Positions 35,690-46,430 of a DNA stretch of 64,000 bases are shown here, piece after piece. Position numbers and translations under genes: made by a program. The stretch comes from Wyeomyia smithii (taxonomy: Eukaryota; Arthropoda; Insecta; Diptera; Culicidae). A model generated the notes under the pieces. It did not search any database. It saw only the letters and a program-made list of their open reading frames with translations, and was not told the origin of the DNA. Location: NCBI RefSeq assembly GCF_029784165.1, contig NC_073694.1, positions 49,261,674-49,325,673 on the forward strand, given 5' to 3'. Every line of letters starts with the position of its first letter. Position 1 is the first letter of the stretch.

Positions 35690-36300
35690 CGCCTCGAGCG
35701 TACAGCTAGGCCGTCGAATTTACTCTATATACATGTCAGAGTGCCGTTTTACTGGTAATGCCACGTTATCAGCCAAATCGAAGTCGTTTAGGTGCTCCAT
35801 GGTGATAGGCTGCCAGAGCAGTTCATGGTCCAGAACCAGAACAGCTCGGGCACCTGCATGTGAAAGCCTCGTATTGCGCTTCTATGAGGTTGACAATTTT
35901 AGCTGGGACTGCTTTGCATCTCAAGGATTTTCGTTGTTAAGTCGGTTCAAAACTTTTTCATAACCAATGAGTATCACAAACAAGGATTCTTGGAATTTAT
36001 TGACCTGCCCCAGAAAAATGCGGGATGTGACAAAATAGTCCACACAGGAGCATCTGGCACGGAATACTGCCTGCTATCGCCAGAGACTCGAGTCGATCTT
36101 CTTTGGTATTTCATCTTCCTCGCGAACTGTCGCAAACAGTAAAATCTCCCTGCTTGGGGACCTGCACTAAGATGCCTTGCCCATTGATGAACAACTCACA
36201 GAAGGAGCAGAGGAGGACATATTTTGTCGACACGCGTTCCGGTTGACGTCGACTGTTCGGGATAATCGCAGCTCTAACAAAAGTCCTGCCCGCAGCGTGT
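35690..36300 (-). pseudogene. LINE RT fragment, minus strand
   Basis: Reading leftwards: IPKKIDSSLWR, a stop, QAVFRARCSCVDYFVTSRIF, QVNKFQESLFVILIGYEKVL NRLNNEN, then after a deletion PITMEHLNDFDLADNVALPV and RHSDMY. This is a non-LTR RT of the type with QAGFRxxRSCxDxIxTLRxI and xDLADDIALL. The motif A aspartate (FIDYEKAFD) is glycine, the second position asparagine, and the catalytic LADD is LADN. It is dead. It is a different LINE family from the RTE-like copies. Confidence 0.8.
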
Positions 36301-36700
36301 TGAAAGACCTCCGTGCCTGATGGACAACGTCCGAAACCGCTTTTCTATTATTCTCAGACTATTCCTTCTAGATCTGTCATTTTCCCGATCTCGCACTCTC
36401 TCTCTCTTTCTTGTCCTCTCTCTCTCTCATTATTTCCATACCAGATACCAATTTTCGTGCAGTTTTTCTGGGTCGTTTTTTTAAGGGAGTGGGTGATTCA
36501 GGGCGGACTTTTTGCTATCTTTCATCGTTGCGTTTTTTCCGTTACGGAAATATCATTAATTTTTGGGATTATCACTGTTTAAGAAGTAAGGCTGTCTCTT
36601 CTCTGGGCAATATATTACGGAGGTTTTAGCACCTCCGTGCTAAACCCCAACACCTGGTCTGAATGTTCCGGGGTGGGCATTGAAGGTCGCTTTTAGGGTC
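36301..36700. other. Pyrimidine-rich stretch and paired hairpins
   Basis: CTCT-rich runs lie near 36395-36430. At 36617-36644 acggaggttttagcacctcc and the following gtgctaaa can form two mutually exclusive 8-bp hairpins: acggaggt with acctccgt, or tttagcac with gtgctaaa. The stretch leads into the Jockey-like LINE 3' part and may belong to it or to another LINE's untranslated region. Confidence 0.4.
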
Positions 36701-37137
36701 CCTTGGTTTACATTTAGATGCGTAGCATCCTAGAGTATGAAGTGCTTGTGTGGGCTCCTTATAATGCTGTTAAAACCAACCAAATCGAACGAGTGCAGCG
36801 TCAGTTCCTTCGTTATGCCCTCCGATTGCTGCCATGGAATGATCCAGTGCGACTACCACACTATGAACAACGCTGCTCTCTAATACATCTACCAACTCTG
36901 TCAAGTAGGAGGACCATGCTACAATGTAGATAGTCCAGAATTACTTAGCCACATTCGTTTCAACGTACCACCAAGGATCAGCAGACAATGTGATTTTCTC
37001 CGGATCGCTAGACACCGCACTCTGTTTGCACAAAACAACCCTTTTGATGTTTGTTGTTGTAATTTCAATAATGTTTCGAACTATAATGATTTTAACTTGT
37101 CCAAATCTTCTTTTAAACTCAGAATAAGTAGTCATTA
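36701..37137 (+). pseudogene. Jockey-like LINE ORF2 C-terminus
   Basis: RSILEYEVLVWAPYNAVKTN, QIERVQRQFLRYALRLLPWN and LPHYEQRCSLIHLPTLSSRR match the conserved C-terminal segment after RT in Jockey-like LINEs (SILEYxxxVWxP...IExVQRxFLRYAL). A frameshift or deletion near 36925 changes frame to SPELLSHIRFNVPPRISRQC, ending FKLRISSH and a stop at 37137. The 3' region ctataaataaataaaa follows. Confidence 0.85.
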
Positions 37138-37197
37138 GGACAGTGTGTACGTTTTTTTTTCGAAGACCTATAAATAAATAAAATATAATAATAGATA

Positions 37198-37533
37198 ATG
37201 CCCCCTAACTTCCTCAAACGTGTACATCGAACATTTTTACGCAATTGTTTCGATGCGCAGGCGGATCTCGTCAATCGAAAGGCGATGATCAGACGCGATT
37301 TGGGCGCTACGTTTATTCCGGACATCAAGAATGCCTCCTTTCCATTTTCAGCTGTTGCAGATGTGTTCAATCTGATTCTCACATACGTCAATCACGGGAA
37401 ACAGCGAACCTTCTATAATCATGTCGTTTTTGCTACAGACAGGCTTTGGAAAAAGATTATGGTGCAACACTACACTACTGTCGAGCTTCGTAGCCGCAAG
37501 GTTACAGAGTCTGCTTTGACAAGCGAATGGTGA
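37198..37533 (+). CDS. Unidentified 111-codon ORF
   Basis: The open frame starts MPPNFLKRVHRTFLRNCFDA and contains QADLVNRKAMIRRDLGATFI, PFSAVADVFNLILTYVNHGK. The amino-acid composition is natural, not low-complexity, up to about residue 97; the last residues run into the SINE head at 37.48 kb, so the true 3' end is cut off. I do not recognise the family. It may be an exon or a transposon gag-like piece. It begins right after the 3' end of the Jockey-like fragment. Confidence 0.35.
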   Translation: MPPNFLKRVHRTFLRNCFDAQADLVNRKAMIRRDLGATFIPDIKNASFPFSAVADVFNLILTYVNHGKQRTFYNHVVFATDRLWKKIMVQHYTTVELRSRKVTESALTSEW

Positions 37534-37725
37534 TAGGTTCGAATCTTAGTAGAACCAAACCATTCGTTCGCAAAAAAGAACTTTAAGTATGGGTTTACTC
37601 TCAGGCTCTTCCACACAAATCTTCTCTCCAGATTTAATAACCTCTCGTCGAAAGCTTCGATAGTATCATAGACTATAGCACGTTATATGCTTTCAGAGTG
37701 ATAGCTTGCAGGAGGATATTATAAG
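37485..37725 (+). mobile_element. tRNA-SINE, 5' part
   Basis: gagcttcgtagccgcaaggt has the A box; ataggttcgaatcttagtag the B box. Head and following ctcaggctc match, in opposite orientation, the complete SINE at 52063-52648. The body diverges after about 130 bp and the right end is unclear. Confidence 0.65.
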
Positions 37726-38116
37726 ATCGATAAGGAAGGTAGTAGGTTACTAAGTCTGAAGGAGAAGACAAAAAGCACCAAAGCACGGAGCAGGTTACTT
37801 CTCAATAAGAACAAAAAAACAGAAATGTGCAAACAGCAAATACGTTCGGCCAATGCCACAATAGATCAAACAATTACTGGTCGCAGTGGGGCCACACAAA
37901 AAAAACACTACCCTAACTAACACGCTGAGAATCCTGAGTAAGAATTCCCGGGATCCCTATAACTCGGTGACGGAATCGTGAGAAAAATCGTTTCTGCGAT
38001 ACAGACAGAATCAGTTCGAATCGCTTATGGAAAACCTCAAGTATCCAAATTTAAGAAACTCGGCGACTCGGCGACTGAATCGTGAGAGGAATCGTCTCTA
38101 CGATCCGGACAGAATA
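37726..38116. other. Unassigned DNA
   Basis: Two loosely repeated segments (gaatcgtgagaaaaatcgt near 37973 and gaatcgtgagaggaatcgt near 38071, about 98 bp apart) suggest a short tandem duplication. No coding potential is seen. Confidence 0.35.
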
Positions 38117-38312
38117 TTTTTCCGCGTTTTTTACAAGGATATTTTTTGCGCAGTATTTTGAATGAACGCGGATTTTAGATGCATTTTCGAATCAACCATG
38201 TTTCTTACGCGGGATTTCGAATTACCGCGGTTTTTCAACGCAGTTTTAATTTCCGCGTATTCAACGTAGTTTTTTACGAGATACGTATTCCCAGCGTAAA
38301 AAAACTGAATAT
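38117..38312. repeat. CGCG-rich repeat, relative of the 10.75-kb element
   Basis: Repeats of ttccgcgtttttt, gaacgcggattt, acgcgggatttcgaattacc and ccgcggtttttcaacgcag, ending agcgtaaaaaaactga. This is the same family as 10754-11066, in opposite orientation and more decayed. No clear TSD. Confidence 0.5.
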
Positions 38313-38889
38313 ATAGCATAACACTGAGGAAAACGTGTCGTAATGTGTCTTTCTCTTTTCCAAATGAAATTAAAGAGTCTAACCAACATCATAAAGAATA
38401 TTATACTCATTACGATAGACGGTAAACTTGCTCCCGTTTTGGATCAAATTGCGTTTTTGAGAAAATTAGTTATTTCTTTCTCAGAGTGTTATACTTCCTA
38501 ATTCAATCCTGTAACTTGGTAATTTTACTTTAGAAGTATACAAAACCCAAGTCTGGAATTGATATTGACCAAATAATAGTGTAACTGATGGTTAACAAAA
38601 GAAAATTTCTTCACTCTAAGCACTGATGATGGTTATAAGTAATAACCGATATATGTATCTGCGGACGATTTCAGCGGTATTCGATTTTTTTGTAGTACTA
38701 GTAAAATTAAATGGAAACATTGCATATTCTGAATATCTAATTCTATTCTACTAGGACGCTCAATGTAAAATTTATTATATTTTAGCCGAACTAGGTTCCC
38801 CATTTTATGGCTTCCTCAGATCTGAACCTCTAATGATATGATTCAGAAAGACCAGAAATCAAATATACATAGGTATCACCAAAGTAAAC

Positions 38890-41480
38890 TGAACACCGCA
38901 CAGTGTTTTATTTTGCCGTTTTCGTGCGATTAATCAAATAGCGTTTTAAATGTTGATTATAGCCATAATGTATGTTCGGAGAAGTTTCAAGATATTCAAA
39001 AATACATCTTTAGATGAAGGAAGATGAGTGATCAATCCACCTAAAAGTGAGATAGAAAATTCACTGTTTTATCAGATTGAGATAGACGCATGGTGTCTTC
39101 GGCAAAATTCTAGGTGATCTCAAAACAATAAACTTTGCCGAAGACATCATGTTGCAATCTCATATATATTACGAGCAACATAAAGTTTTCTATGTAGAGA
39201 TACTGAAAATCACAATTTTCGGTATAACTTTTTTCTGAGATTTTTCCGAATTTCCAAACCTTCTACAAAGTTAGCAGTCATCTCAATATGCATGTTTATG
39301 CTGAACATTGTTATTTTTTATCTCCTAGAATAAAAAAGTTATTTGACATATTTCGATATTTTTGGAGATATTTTCACCTCAACTATCTCAAAATTACGCA
39401 ATTTTACGCACGTGGCAGTTTCATACGATTAAATAACTATCTTAAGACTTTCAATTAAAGGTACACATTTTGGTATGTAAAAGTATGTAAGCAGCCTTTT
39501 CGCCTGTTTTTCAAAGCTATTTGGTGCCGATTTTTGTATGCAAAAATTTAAAAATAAAACAGTTTTGAGTTTCGAAGGTGGCCCTAAGCGATCTTGAACT
39601 AAACATGCGTGCACGTTTTGATAGGTTTACAAAAAATGGAGAAAATGTTACAAATAGATTAACCAAAAATTGAGATTTTTCCTAATTCAGTTATATATCC
39701 AGTATTATAAGCGTGGATGCAAATAGTAGCTTTTTTTCAAATTCAATTTATTCTTCTTCCCCGATTTCAAAAGGGGCGAGCAGAGATTTCGCGTCTTCTG
39801 AAAAAGTTTTATTGTCCGCTTTTGGTCACCCACGTACTTCTGTGATAACAGTATCTGACGAAATGACCAACTAATGCAGAAGATCCTCGTTAGCGCTTCT
39901 GCGGGATATCTTTCTAGTATGATATTCTCGATATCTGAAGATAAAAAAATACATATACAGAGAAATGGAAAACAAACTGAAATATTCACCGCTTGCATTT
40001 TTGGTTTCAAGCCTCCTGATCCTCTACAGAAAAATGCCCTATGGGGACCAAAAAGTGCTTCATTACTGCCGAACCATGATTGATCTACAGATATTACTGA
40101 TAACTCTCAGCGAAGTACTAAGTGCTTGAATTATTGACAAAGGTTTACCTGTAGCCAGCGTTGCCAACCCTCCAGTTTTTCCTGGATATCTCCAGTGTTT
40201 CTTGGGCACGCCAGCGAAACAGCTGAAGGTTGAATATCTCCAGTTTTTATAAAACTGTTCCAGTTTTCTATCCGTCACCATATTTATTGATTCATTTCCC
40301 TTAAATGTATGGTCTTTTCAATATTTCGTGCAATCATGTGCTTCAGTTTTCTGGTTTAAATCGAATTCCAGTCTCATCTTTAAAATTTCGGATATGCCGG
40401 ACTTCATACCTAGTGACTATAATTTCCATCAGTAAAAAATGCAATGCATTGTCTTTCACCCTTTTTGTTTACATGGAATAATGCGGTGCGATATATGTAT
40501 ATTATTGTTATTTACGCAACTGTTCTGAACCGAAAATCAAACAAATTTCTTCTTTATATATTCAGTGTTCTCCAGTTTTATATTTTGAATTCTTCCAGTT
40601 TTCCTTGAAAAAAGGTTGGCATCTCTGCCTGTAGCTGTAGCTAATGATTCCACCATTTTTCAATGCTTACAAATGTATCTGAGAATATTTCTTTACTTCT
40701 GTTCAGCTAACGATAACTGCAACCTATTAGCACAGAGAGCACGATTGAATATTTTTTTGCAGTATAAAGCTTGCAACAGCCTACTATTCTGCAATTACTG
40801 TTAAGTTTGCCTAGAAATTTATAAAGACAACTGCGCTGAATATTTTTAAAGCTACATACTACTATTAAATCAATCGAAAAGGCTGCTTACATACTCTTAC
40901 ATACCAAAGTGTGAACCTTTAATTGAAAGTCTTAAGATAGTTATTTCATCGTATGAAACTGCCACGTGCGTAAAACTGCGTAATTTTGTGATGGTTGAGG
41001 TGAAAATATCCCCAAAAATAACGAAATATGTCAAATAACTTTTTTATTTTGAGAGATAAAAAATAACAATGTTCCGCATAAACATGCATATTGAGATGAC
41101 TGCTAAGTTTGTAGAAGATTTGGAAATTCGGAAAAATCTGAGAAAAAAGTTATACCGAAAATTGTGATTTTCAGTATCTCAACATAGAAAACTTTATGTT
41201 GCTCGTAATATATATGAGATTGCAACATGATGTCTTCGGCAAAGTTTATTGTTTTGAGATCACCTAAAATTTTGCCGAAGACACCATGCGTCTATCTCAA
41301 TCTGATAAAAAAGTAAATTTTCTATCTCACTTTAAGGTGGATTGATCACTCATCTCCCTTCATCTAAAGATGTATTTTTGAATATCTTGAAACTTCTCCG
41401 AACATACATTATGGCTATAATCAACATTTGAAACGCTATTTAATTAATCGCACGAAAACGGCAAAATAAAACACTGTGCA
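38890..41480. mobile_element. Large inverted-repeat element (about 610-bp arms)
   Basis: The left arm (about 38890-39502) and right arm (about 40875-41480) are near-identical inverted copies, starting at cagtgttttattttgccg outward and ending gtatgtaagcagccttttcg inward. The spacer of about 1.37 kb contains a hAT MITE (40156-40627) and ORFs without motifs (for example 39705-40010 minus). The outermost bases of the arms match poorly, so exact ends and TSD are open. It is a foldback-type transposon or an inverted segmental duplication. Confidence 0.8.
40156..40627. mobile_element. hAT-type MITE, 472 bp, 8-bp TSD
   Basis: The left end cagcgttgccaaccctccag and right end (reverse complement cagagatgccaacctttttt) are flanked by exact cctgtagc (40148-40155, 40628-40635). 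Subterminal DNA repeats the word tccagttt many times. It lies in the spacer of the large inverted-repeat element. No transposase. Confidence 0.85.
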
Positions 41481-41583
41481 CCGCCACTGTACATGGACTT
41501 TGCGTCCTTTTAGCATCAAGCCGAAGTTGTTTCCGAAAACTTGATTCAAGATACATAAAATTACTTTAACAGGCCGTTTGTAT

Positions 41584-42283
41584 GGTTATGGGTATTTTGG
41601 TCCTTCCGGAATAGATTTCACTGGCGCTTCTAGTGACCATAAAAACAAATATATAAAACTAGGTCGAATACCATCCAATATTGGTATATTCGGAACCGGG
41701 ATGATGTACCTAGACCGGAAAACGACCTCAGACGCAATTTTGAGTTTTAAAATGGTGACTCCCGGATTCTGGGAAATATAAATATCTGGCCGAATGCCTC
41801 CTATTATGAAAGTTTCCGGAATCTGAATGATGCCCAGAGACCGAAAATAGACTCCAGACAACATTTTGGAGTTTAAAATGGCGTCTGGGTCGTTTTCCAG
41901 TCTCTGGGTATCATCCCGATTTCGGGAATACCCATATCGGATGATATTCGGCTATTTTAGGCCTTTTTCCAGAAACCGGAAGTCACTATATTGAATTCAA
42001 AATGGCGGCTGGAGTTGATTTCCGGTCTCTGGGCATCATAACGCATCCAGATATACTCCTTTTAGGAGGTATTCGGCCTTATTTTGTTATATTTCACACA
42101 CCGAAAGTCACCATTAAGGAAATTAAAATGGCGCCTAAGGTCGTTTTCCGGCCTTGGCGCATCATCTCGGTCCTGAAAATACTCACCTTTGATGGTATTC
42201 AACCTTGTTTTATTTGATGGTTTCTATCTGCAATAGAAGCCCCTCTGGAATCAATTCCGGAAGGACCATTTTAAAGCCATAAC
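41584..42283. mobile_element. Foldback element, arms about 330 bp
   Basis: The ends ggttatgggtattttggtcc and, inverted, ggttttatggctttaaaatggtcc-type sequence are clear (shared core tggtccttccggaat). Similarity continues inward through nearly the whole element, so it is one imperfect palindrome of 700 bp. Each arm contains about two modules of the type aaaccggaagtcac...aaaatggcg...ctctgggcatcat. ORFs on both strands (41586-41864 minus, 42002-42217 plus) are mirror images and not genes. No TSD was settled. Confidence 0.75.
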
Positions 42284-42369
42284 ACTTAAACACTCAAAAG
42301 CTAGCAAATGGTTTGTGGAAGTTATTTTTAGAACTTTGAACTATATATTTCGTATCCTAAGAATTCTCC

Positions 42370-42770
42370 TAACACGATCTTTCAAGAATCCTAGCACCAT
42401 AAACAGGACATTCCTTTTTCAGAATTCCTCATCAAGGATGCTTCATGATTTCTATGTGAGGAATCCAAGGGAATCCGACGGACTCTCATTACGCGATTCC
42501 CATTCAAGAATCCTAACCTCATAGACAGGGCAGTCTTGAGGATTCCTTTTCAGGAATCCTTATCAAGGTCGATTCACGATTCCAATGTGAGGAATCCAAG
42601 GGAATCTGAAAGATTCTCATCACACGATTCTCATTCAGGAATCCTAGCCCTATGGACTGAGCATTCTCGAGGATTCTTGTCTCAGGATTCCTTATCCAGG
42701 ACGCTTCACGATTCCAATATGAGGAATCCTAAGGAATCCATGCGAATCTTATGTGTTCGTGCGGGTATAC
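42370..42770. repeat. Tandem repeat, three units of about 121-131 bp
   Basis: Units share aggaatccttatcaagg, cacgattccaatgtgaggaa and atcctagccctatggactga variants; the last word lies near 42388, 42509 and 42640. They are rich in the 6-mer gaatcc and its inverse. Non-coding; the two open frames across it mirror the repeat. Confidence 0.8.
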
Positions 42771-43111
42771 TGACGACTGTTCGCTCTTTTTTTCTAACAG
42801 CTTCAAGAATAAGATTTTCTTGAGAGCTCACATATTTCGGCTTTATTGAGCACTACAAAACTTTGATAAAACCAATATTGTTAATAGGGAGTTGTTCGAT
42901 TAGACGTCCAAAACTGACCTAGTTAGTGTGCTGGCTACCACTGGAACCAAGCTGGACGAAGTTCCGTGCATAACTATACCAGGAGCAAAAAGCAGCACCC
43001 CATCGAAAGCTGTTGATCTTATTCTTCATCTGTTACCATTGTACGAATACGTCCAACTAAGTAGAAGCAGAGAAGAGTGCTCTGAAAGCTTAAAAGAAGG
43101 AGATATATTTT
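42771..43111. other. Unassigned DNA with a small ORF
   Basis: A plus-strand frame (from 42928) gives KLDEVPCITIPGAKSSTPSK and LHLLPLYEYVQLSRSREECS before reading into SINE sequence at about 43112. No family recognised; the composition suggests a decayed coding fragment. Confidence 0.25.
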
Positions 43112-43266
43112 ACCAGGCGCTGAGCTTGAGCTTAAGCTTGATTGATCATCACCGATTGCCACTTCGTTACTGACCAGGACCGACTGGAATTGCACATAGA
43201 ATTTATCAATTATTTAGCTATTCGATGTGTATCTCCAATGATCCTTGCATGCTCATCAGTAGCAAC
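43112..43266 (-). mobile_element. SINE 3' part, interrupted by a hAT element
   Basis: About 150 bp match the 3' half of the SINE at 52063-52648 in the same orientation (tgattgatca, ttactgaccagga, gactggaattgcacat, ccaatgatcc(c/t)tgcatgct). The match is cut by the hAT insertion and resumes for about 10 bp after it (acgcctg, 44088-44094). The tRNA head is missing. Confidence 0.75.
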
Positions 43267-44081
43267 CAGTGGTGGGCACCATTCCGCTAATTCGCTAATT
43301 CGCTAATTAGCGACGCTAAAATTCAGTTAGCGATTTAGCGACTTCGCTAATTTTAGAGCTGGTTAGCGAAACTGTTAGCGTCGCTAAAATTTTGGCCTTC
43401 AAAACGCTAATCGCTAATTCGCTAAATTTTGTAGAGAAGCGACAATAGAAATATTTAGAAAAACTGTGAATTGCTGATGGCGTACGTGAATTGCTTCGAA
43501 AGATGAACATACTTTACTGCGAAAGTTACTTTTGTCAGTTTTTTTACCCTAGAATGGAGTTTCAGTTATCGTACAAGCCACAGGAGCATTTTGAACAACA
43601 AGCACAAGGTCTAGATTGAATTTTCGGCACACCAAGAACTTTGGTAAATTGCAATGCGCTAGAAATTATGACAACTTTGGTTCTACTTTTTCGATTCAGA
43701 TAATAATTGAATTTTTATGAAAACATTCCAAAGAGTATCTATTTACAATGCAAGCTAAATAACTTATTCTGTTATTCTTGTTTTTACAAAATCAAATATG
43801 AATACCGTTTCGTGAACCTCTTACTGTAAATAGCTTTGAAAAGTAATTGTTTTCGTTTGTTTAATCAAAACAGATCAAAGTGGTCCAAATCTTACAAAAC
43901 ACGAGCAATAAACATAGCGATATGACTATTTACATATTAAAAAGTTAGCGATTAGCGATTAGCGAAAGTTCCGCTAATATGGGTTTAGCGTTTAGCGTTA
44001 AGCGATTATCGTGCTAAGATTTCCGGTTAGCGACTTAGCGGTTAGCGTCGCTAAATTTTCGGTTAGCGGTGCCCACCACTG
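43267..44081. mobile_element. hAT-type element, 815 bp, 8-bp TSD
   Basis: The ends cagtggtgggcaccattccg and, inverted, cagtggtgggcaccgctaac are flanked by exact gtagcaac (43259-43266, 44082-44089). Both subterminal regions are packed with gctaa/ttagc words (for example ttcgctaattcgctaattag), which are themselves able to pair. No transposase. The interior segment gtccaaatcttacaaaa links it to the hAT element at 19.5 kb. Confidence 0.9.
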
Positions 44082-44094
44082 GTAGCAACGCCTG

Positions 44095-44410
44095 AGTCGA
44101 TTTTCCCGGCGAATCGCGACCTTAAGGCCGAAGACGTGGTATTTTGGCCGGATCTGGTGTCGACCTATTCGAAGCGATCGTTGGATGAGATGAAGCGGCT
44201 GAAAATCGATGTGTAGAATACTCGTACTCGTTCTATTCATCGAGAACTTCTGGACAAATCTGAGGCGTAAGATATGCTCCCACAATTTTGTTTCGAAAAC
44301 TGAGGAAGAATTGATAAATATAACAACTAAAGAACTCAGAAACATGCATACACGGATGTTTTCGTCTGCCATGGCGAATGTTCCGGCTAACTGCCGGAAA
44401 GTTTGAATCC
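44095..44410 (+). pseudogene. Tc1/mariner transposase C-terminal fragment
   Basis: AEDVVFWPDLVSTYSKRSLD gives the second catalytic aspartate. After a stop and frameshift, FIENFWTNLRRKICSHNFVS, KTEEELINITTKELRNMHTR and MANVPANCRKV follow, matching the PIExFWxxLKRRVYxxNFxxK segment with the catalytic glutamate. The D-E spacing is short (88 nt, not a whole number of codons), so bases have been lost between them. No TIRs found. Confidence 0.8.
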
Positions 44411-44711
44411 CGAAAAGGTGCTTGGTTTCATAAACCATATTCAACCTGACTGGGAGCGTAGCGATGCAGATGCCTGTTCACTCCACTATAACGATCATAA
44501 GACATGTATAGTAGACAGGGACATATTACAACTGTTCCAACATGGTTGGATAGAGTGAATAATCCCTAACAAAAAACGGTCACTATAAGATAGTCGCGAC
44601 CTCGTAGGCTGTACAAAATATAATTATGACAGTATGTGTCGTTACTGGAATATCCTAACTTTTTAAGTAACAATTTTGTTATCAGAATTTTTCGTTATTT
44701 ATTAAAGTATT
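44411..44711. other. Unassigned DNA
   Basis: About 300 bp between the Tc1 remnant and the Helitron. No motif or repeat recognised. Confidence 0.3.
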
Positions 44712-45167
44712 AGCTGACCCGGCAAACTTCGTCTCGCCTATTTTAGTGTTTAATTTAGATATTTTAAACATTTCGAATTCATTGATTCCTTGCGATTTGT
44801 TTATATCGTTTGAAATGATTGGTTTCATCGGAATGACAACATCCTCGATTTTTGGCTTTTGTACATCACCTCTATTCCGGAAATATATTGAATGCATTTC
44901 AGTTATTTTCGTTATTTTTTAGAAACTGAAAGTGGTCATCTTCGAATTCAAAATGGTGTACAGGGTCAATGCTTGGCTTCTATCAATCATTTCGATTACG
45001 GAAATATCCATATGAAGTAGTATTCGGTTATTTCCGGCTGTTTTCCAGAAGTTGCCTATTTACAATTCAAACTGGTGTCTGAGGTCGATTTTCAGCTCCT
45101 TGCATCATTCTGGACCCGATGATATTGGGTGGTATTTGGTCACTTCAGGCTATTTTTCAGAAACCGT

Positions 45168-46000
45168 AAGTCGCGATCTTGGATTTGAAAATGGCATTTG
45201 GAGACAATTTCTGACCCCTGAGCGTCATTCTGGTTAAAGAAACGCTCATATTGGGTGGTATTTGGTCATTTTCGGCTGTTTTCCAGACACCGAAAGTCGC
45301 CATCTTACAATTCAGAATGTTGTCTGAGGTTGATAGGTCGATTTGTGGCTTCAGTGCATCATAACAATTCCGGAAATACCCATATTGGGTATCTGGTCAT
45401 ATGCCGCTGTTTTCGGAAACCGGAAGTCGCCATCTTGGATTTCAAAATGGCATTTGGAGACAATTTCTGGCCTCCGTACGTCGTTCTGGTTGAAGAAACA
45501 CCCATATTGGGTGTTATTTGGTCATTTTCGGCTGTTTTACAGACACCGCCAGTCCATCCACCATCTTACAATTCGAAATGTTGTCTGAGGTCGATTTGTG
45601 GCTTCAGTGCGTCATAACAATTCCGGAAATACCCATATTGGGTGGTATTTGATCATTTGCCGCTGTTTTTCAGAAACCGGAAGTAGCCATCTTGAATTTC
45701 AAAATGGCATTAGGGGACAGTTTCTGGCCTCTGAGCGTCATTCTGGTTAAAGAAACACTCATATTGGCTGGTATTTGGTCATTTTTGGCTGTTTTACAGA
45801 CACCGGAAGTCGCCATCTTACAATTCGAAATGTTGTCTGAGGTCGATTTGTGGCTTCAGTGCATCATGACAATTCTGGAAATACCCATATTGGGTGGTAT
45901 TTGGTCATTTGCCGCTGTTTTTCAGAAACCGGAAGTCGCCATCTTAGATTTCGAAATGGTAGTTGGTAGATATGTCCGCAGAAGGAAGGGTGTCGAAACA
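45168..46000. repeat. Alternating A/B tandem repeat inside the Helitron
   Basis: Unit A (gtcgccatcttggatttcaa, aatggcatttggagacaatt) and unit B (catcttacaattcgaaatgt, tgtctgaggtcgatttgtgg) alternate about every 125-130 bp, so the dimer period is about 255 bp. A units begin near 45168, 45425, 45677 and 45930; B units near 45293, 45555 and 45806. Both end in a shared cccatattgggtggtatttg word and gctgttttcagaaaccggaa, so A and B are diverged copies of one monomer. Confidence 0.85.
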
Positions 46001-46430
46001 TTACGGACATGTTTGTTACACCTAAAAACAGTTACTTGCCAAATTCGGTTATATTTGCTTTATTGGTTCTCGAGCTGTGCGAAATTTGAGTTTCATTTGT
46101 ATGGGACCCCTCCCTTATAGAAGAGGGAGAGGTGTCAAACCATTATGGATATTTTTTTTACCCCTAAAAACATTCACCTGCCAAATTTGGTTCCATTTGC
46201 TTGGTTAGTTCTCGAGATGTGGAGGAATTTGTGTTTCATCTGTATGAAACCCCCCCTTCCAGAAGAGGGAGGGGTGTCGAACCAATATGGACATATTTGT
46301 TACTCCTAAAAACATCCACATGCCAAATTTGGCTCCATTTGCTTGGTTAGTTTTTAAAATGTGCAGAAATTTGTATTTCGTTTGTATGGGACCCCTCCCT
46401 TCCAGAAGAGGGAGGGGTCTCAAACCATCA
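45985..46430. repeat. Second tandem repeat of about 142 bp in the Helitron
   Basis: Three units with gggacccctcccttccagaa, gagggaggggtgtcgaacca, cctaaaaacatccacatgcc and tggctccatttgcttggtta variants; the gaggga word lies near 46122, 46262 and 46403. It adjoins the Helitron 5' end. Confidence 0.85.

Noticed and set aside
41586..42217. Two similar proteins on opposite strands (92 and 71 codons)
   Set aside because: They are mirror translations of the two arms of a foldback element.
45168..46430. Regular repeats resembling a CRISPR array
   Set aside because: The repeats are adjacent monomers without unique spacers, inside a Helitron in a eukaryotic genome.
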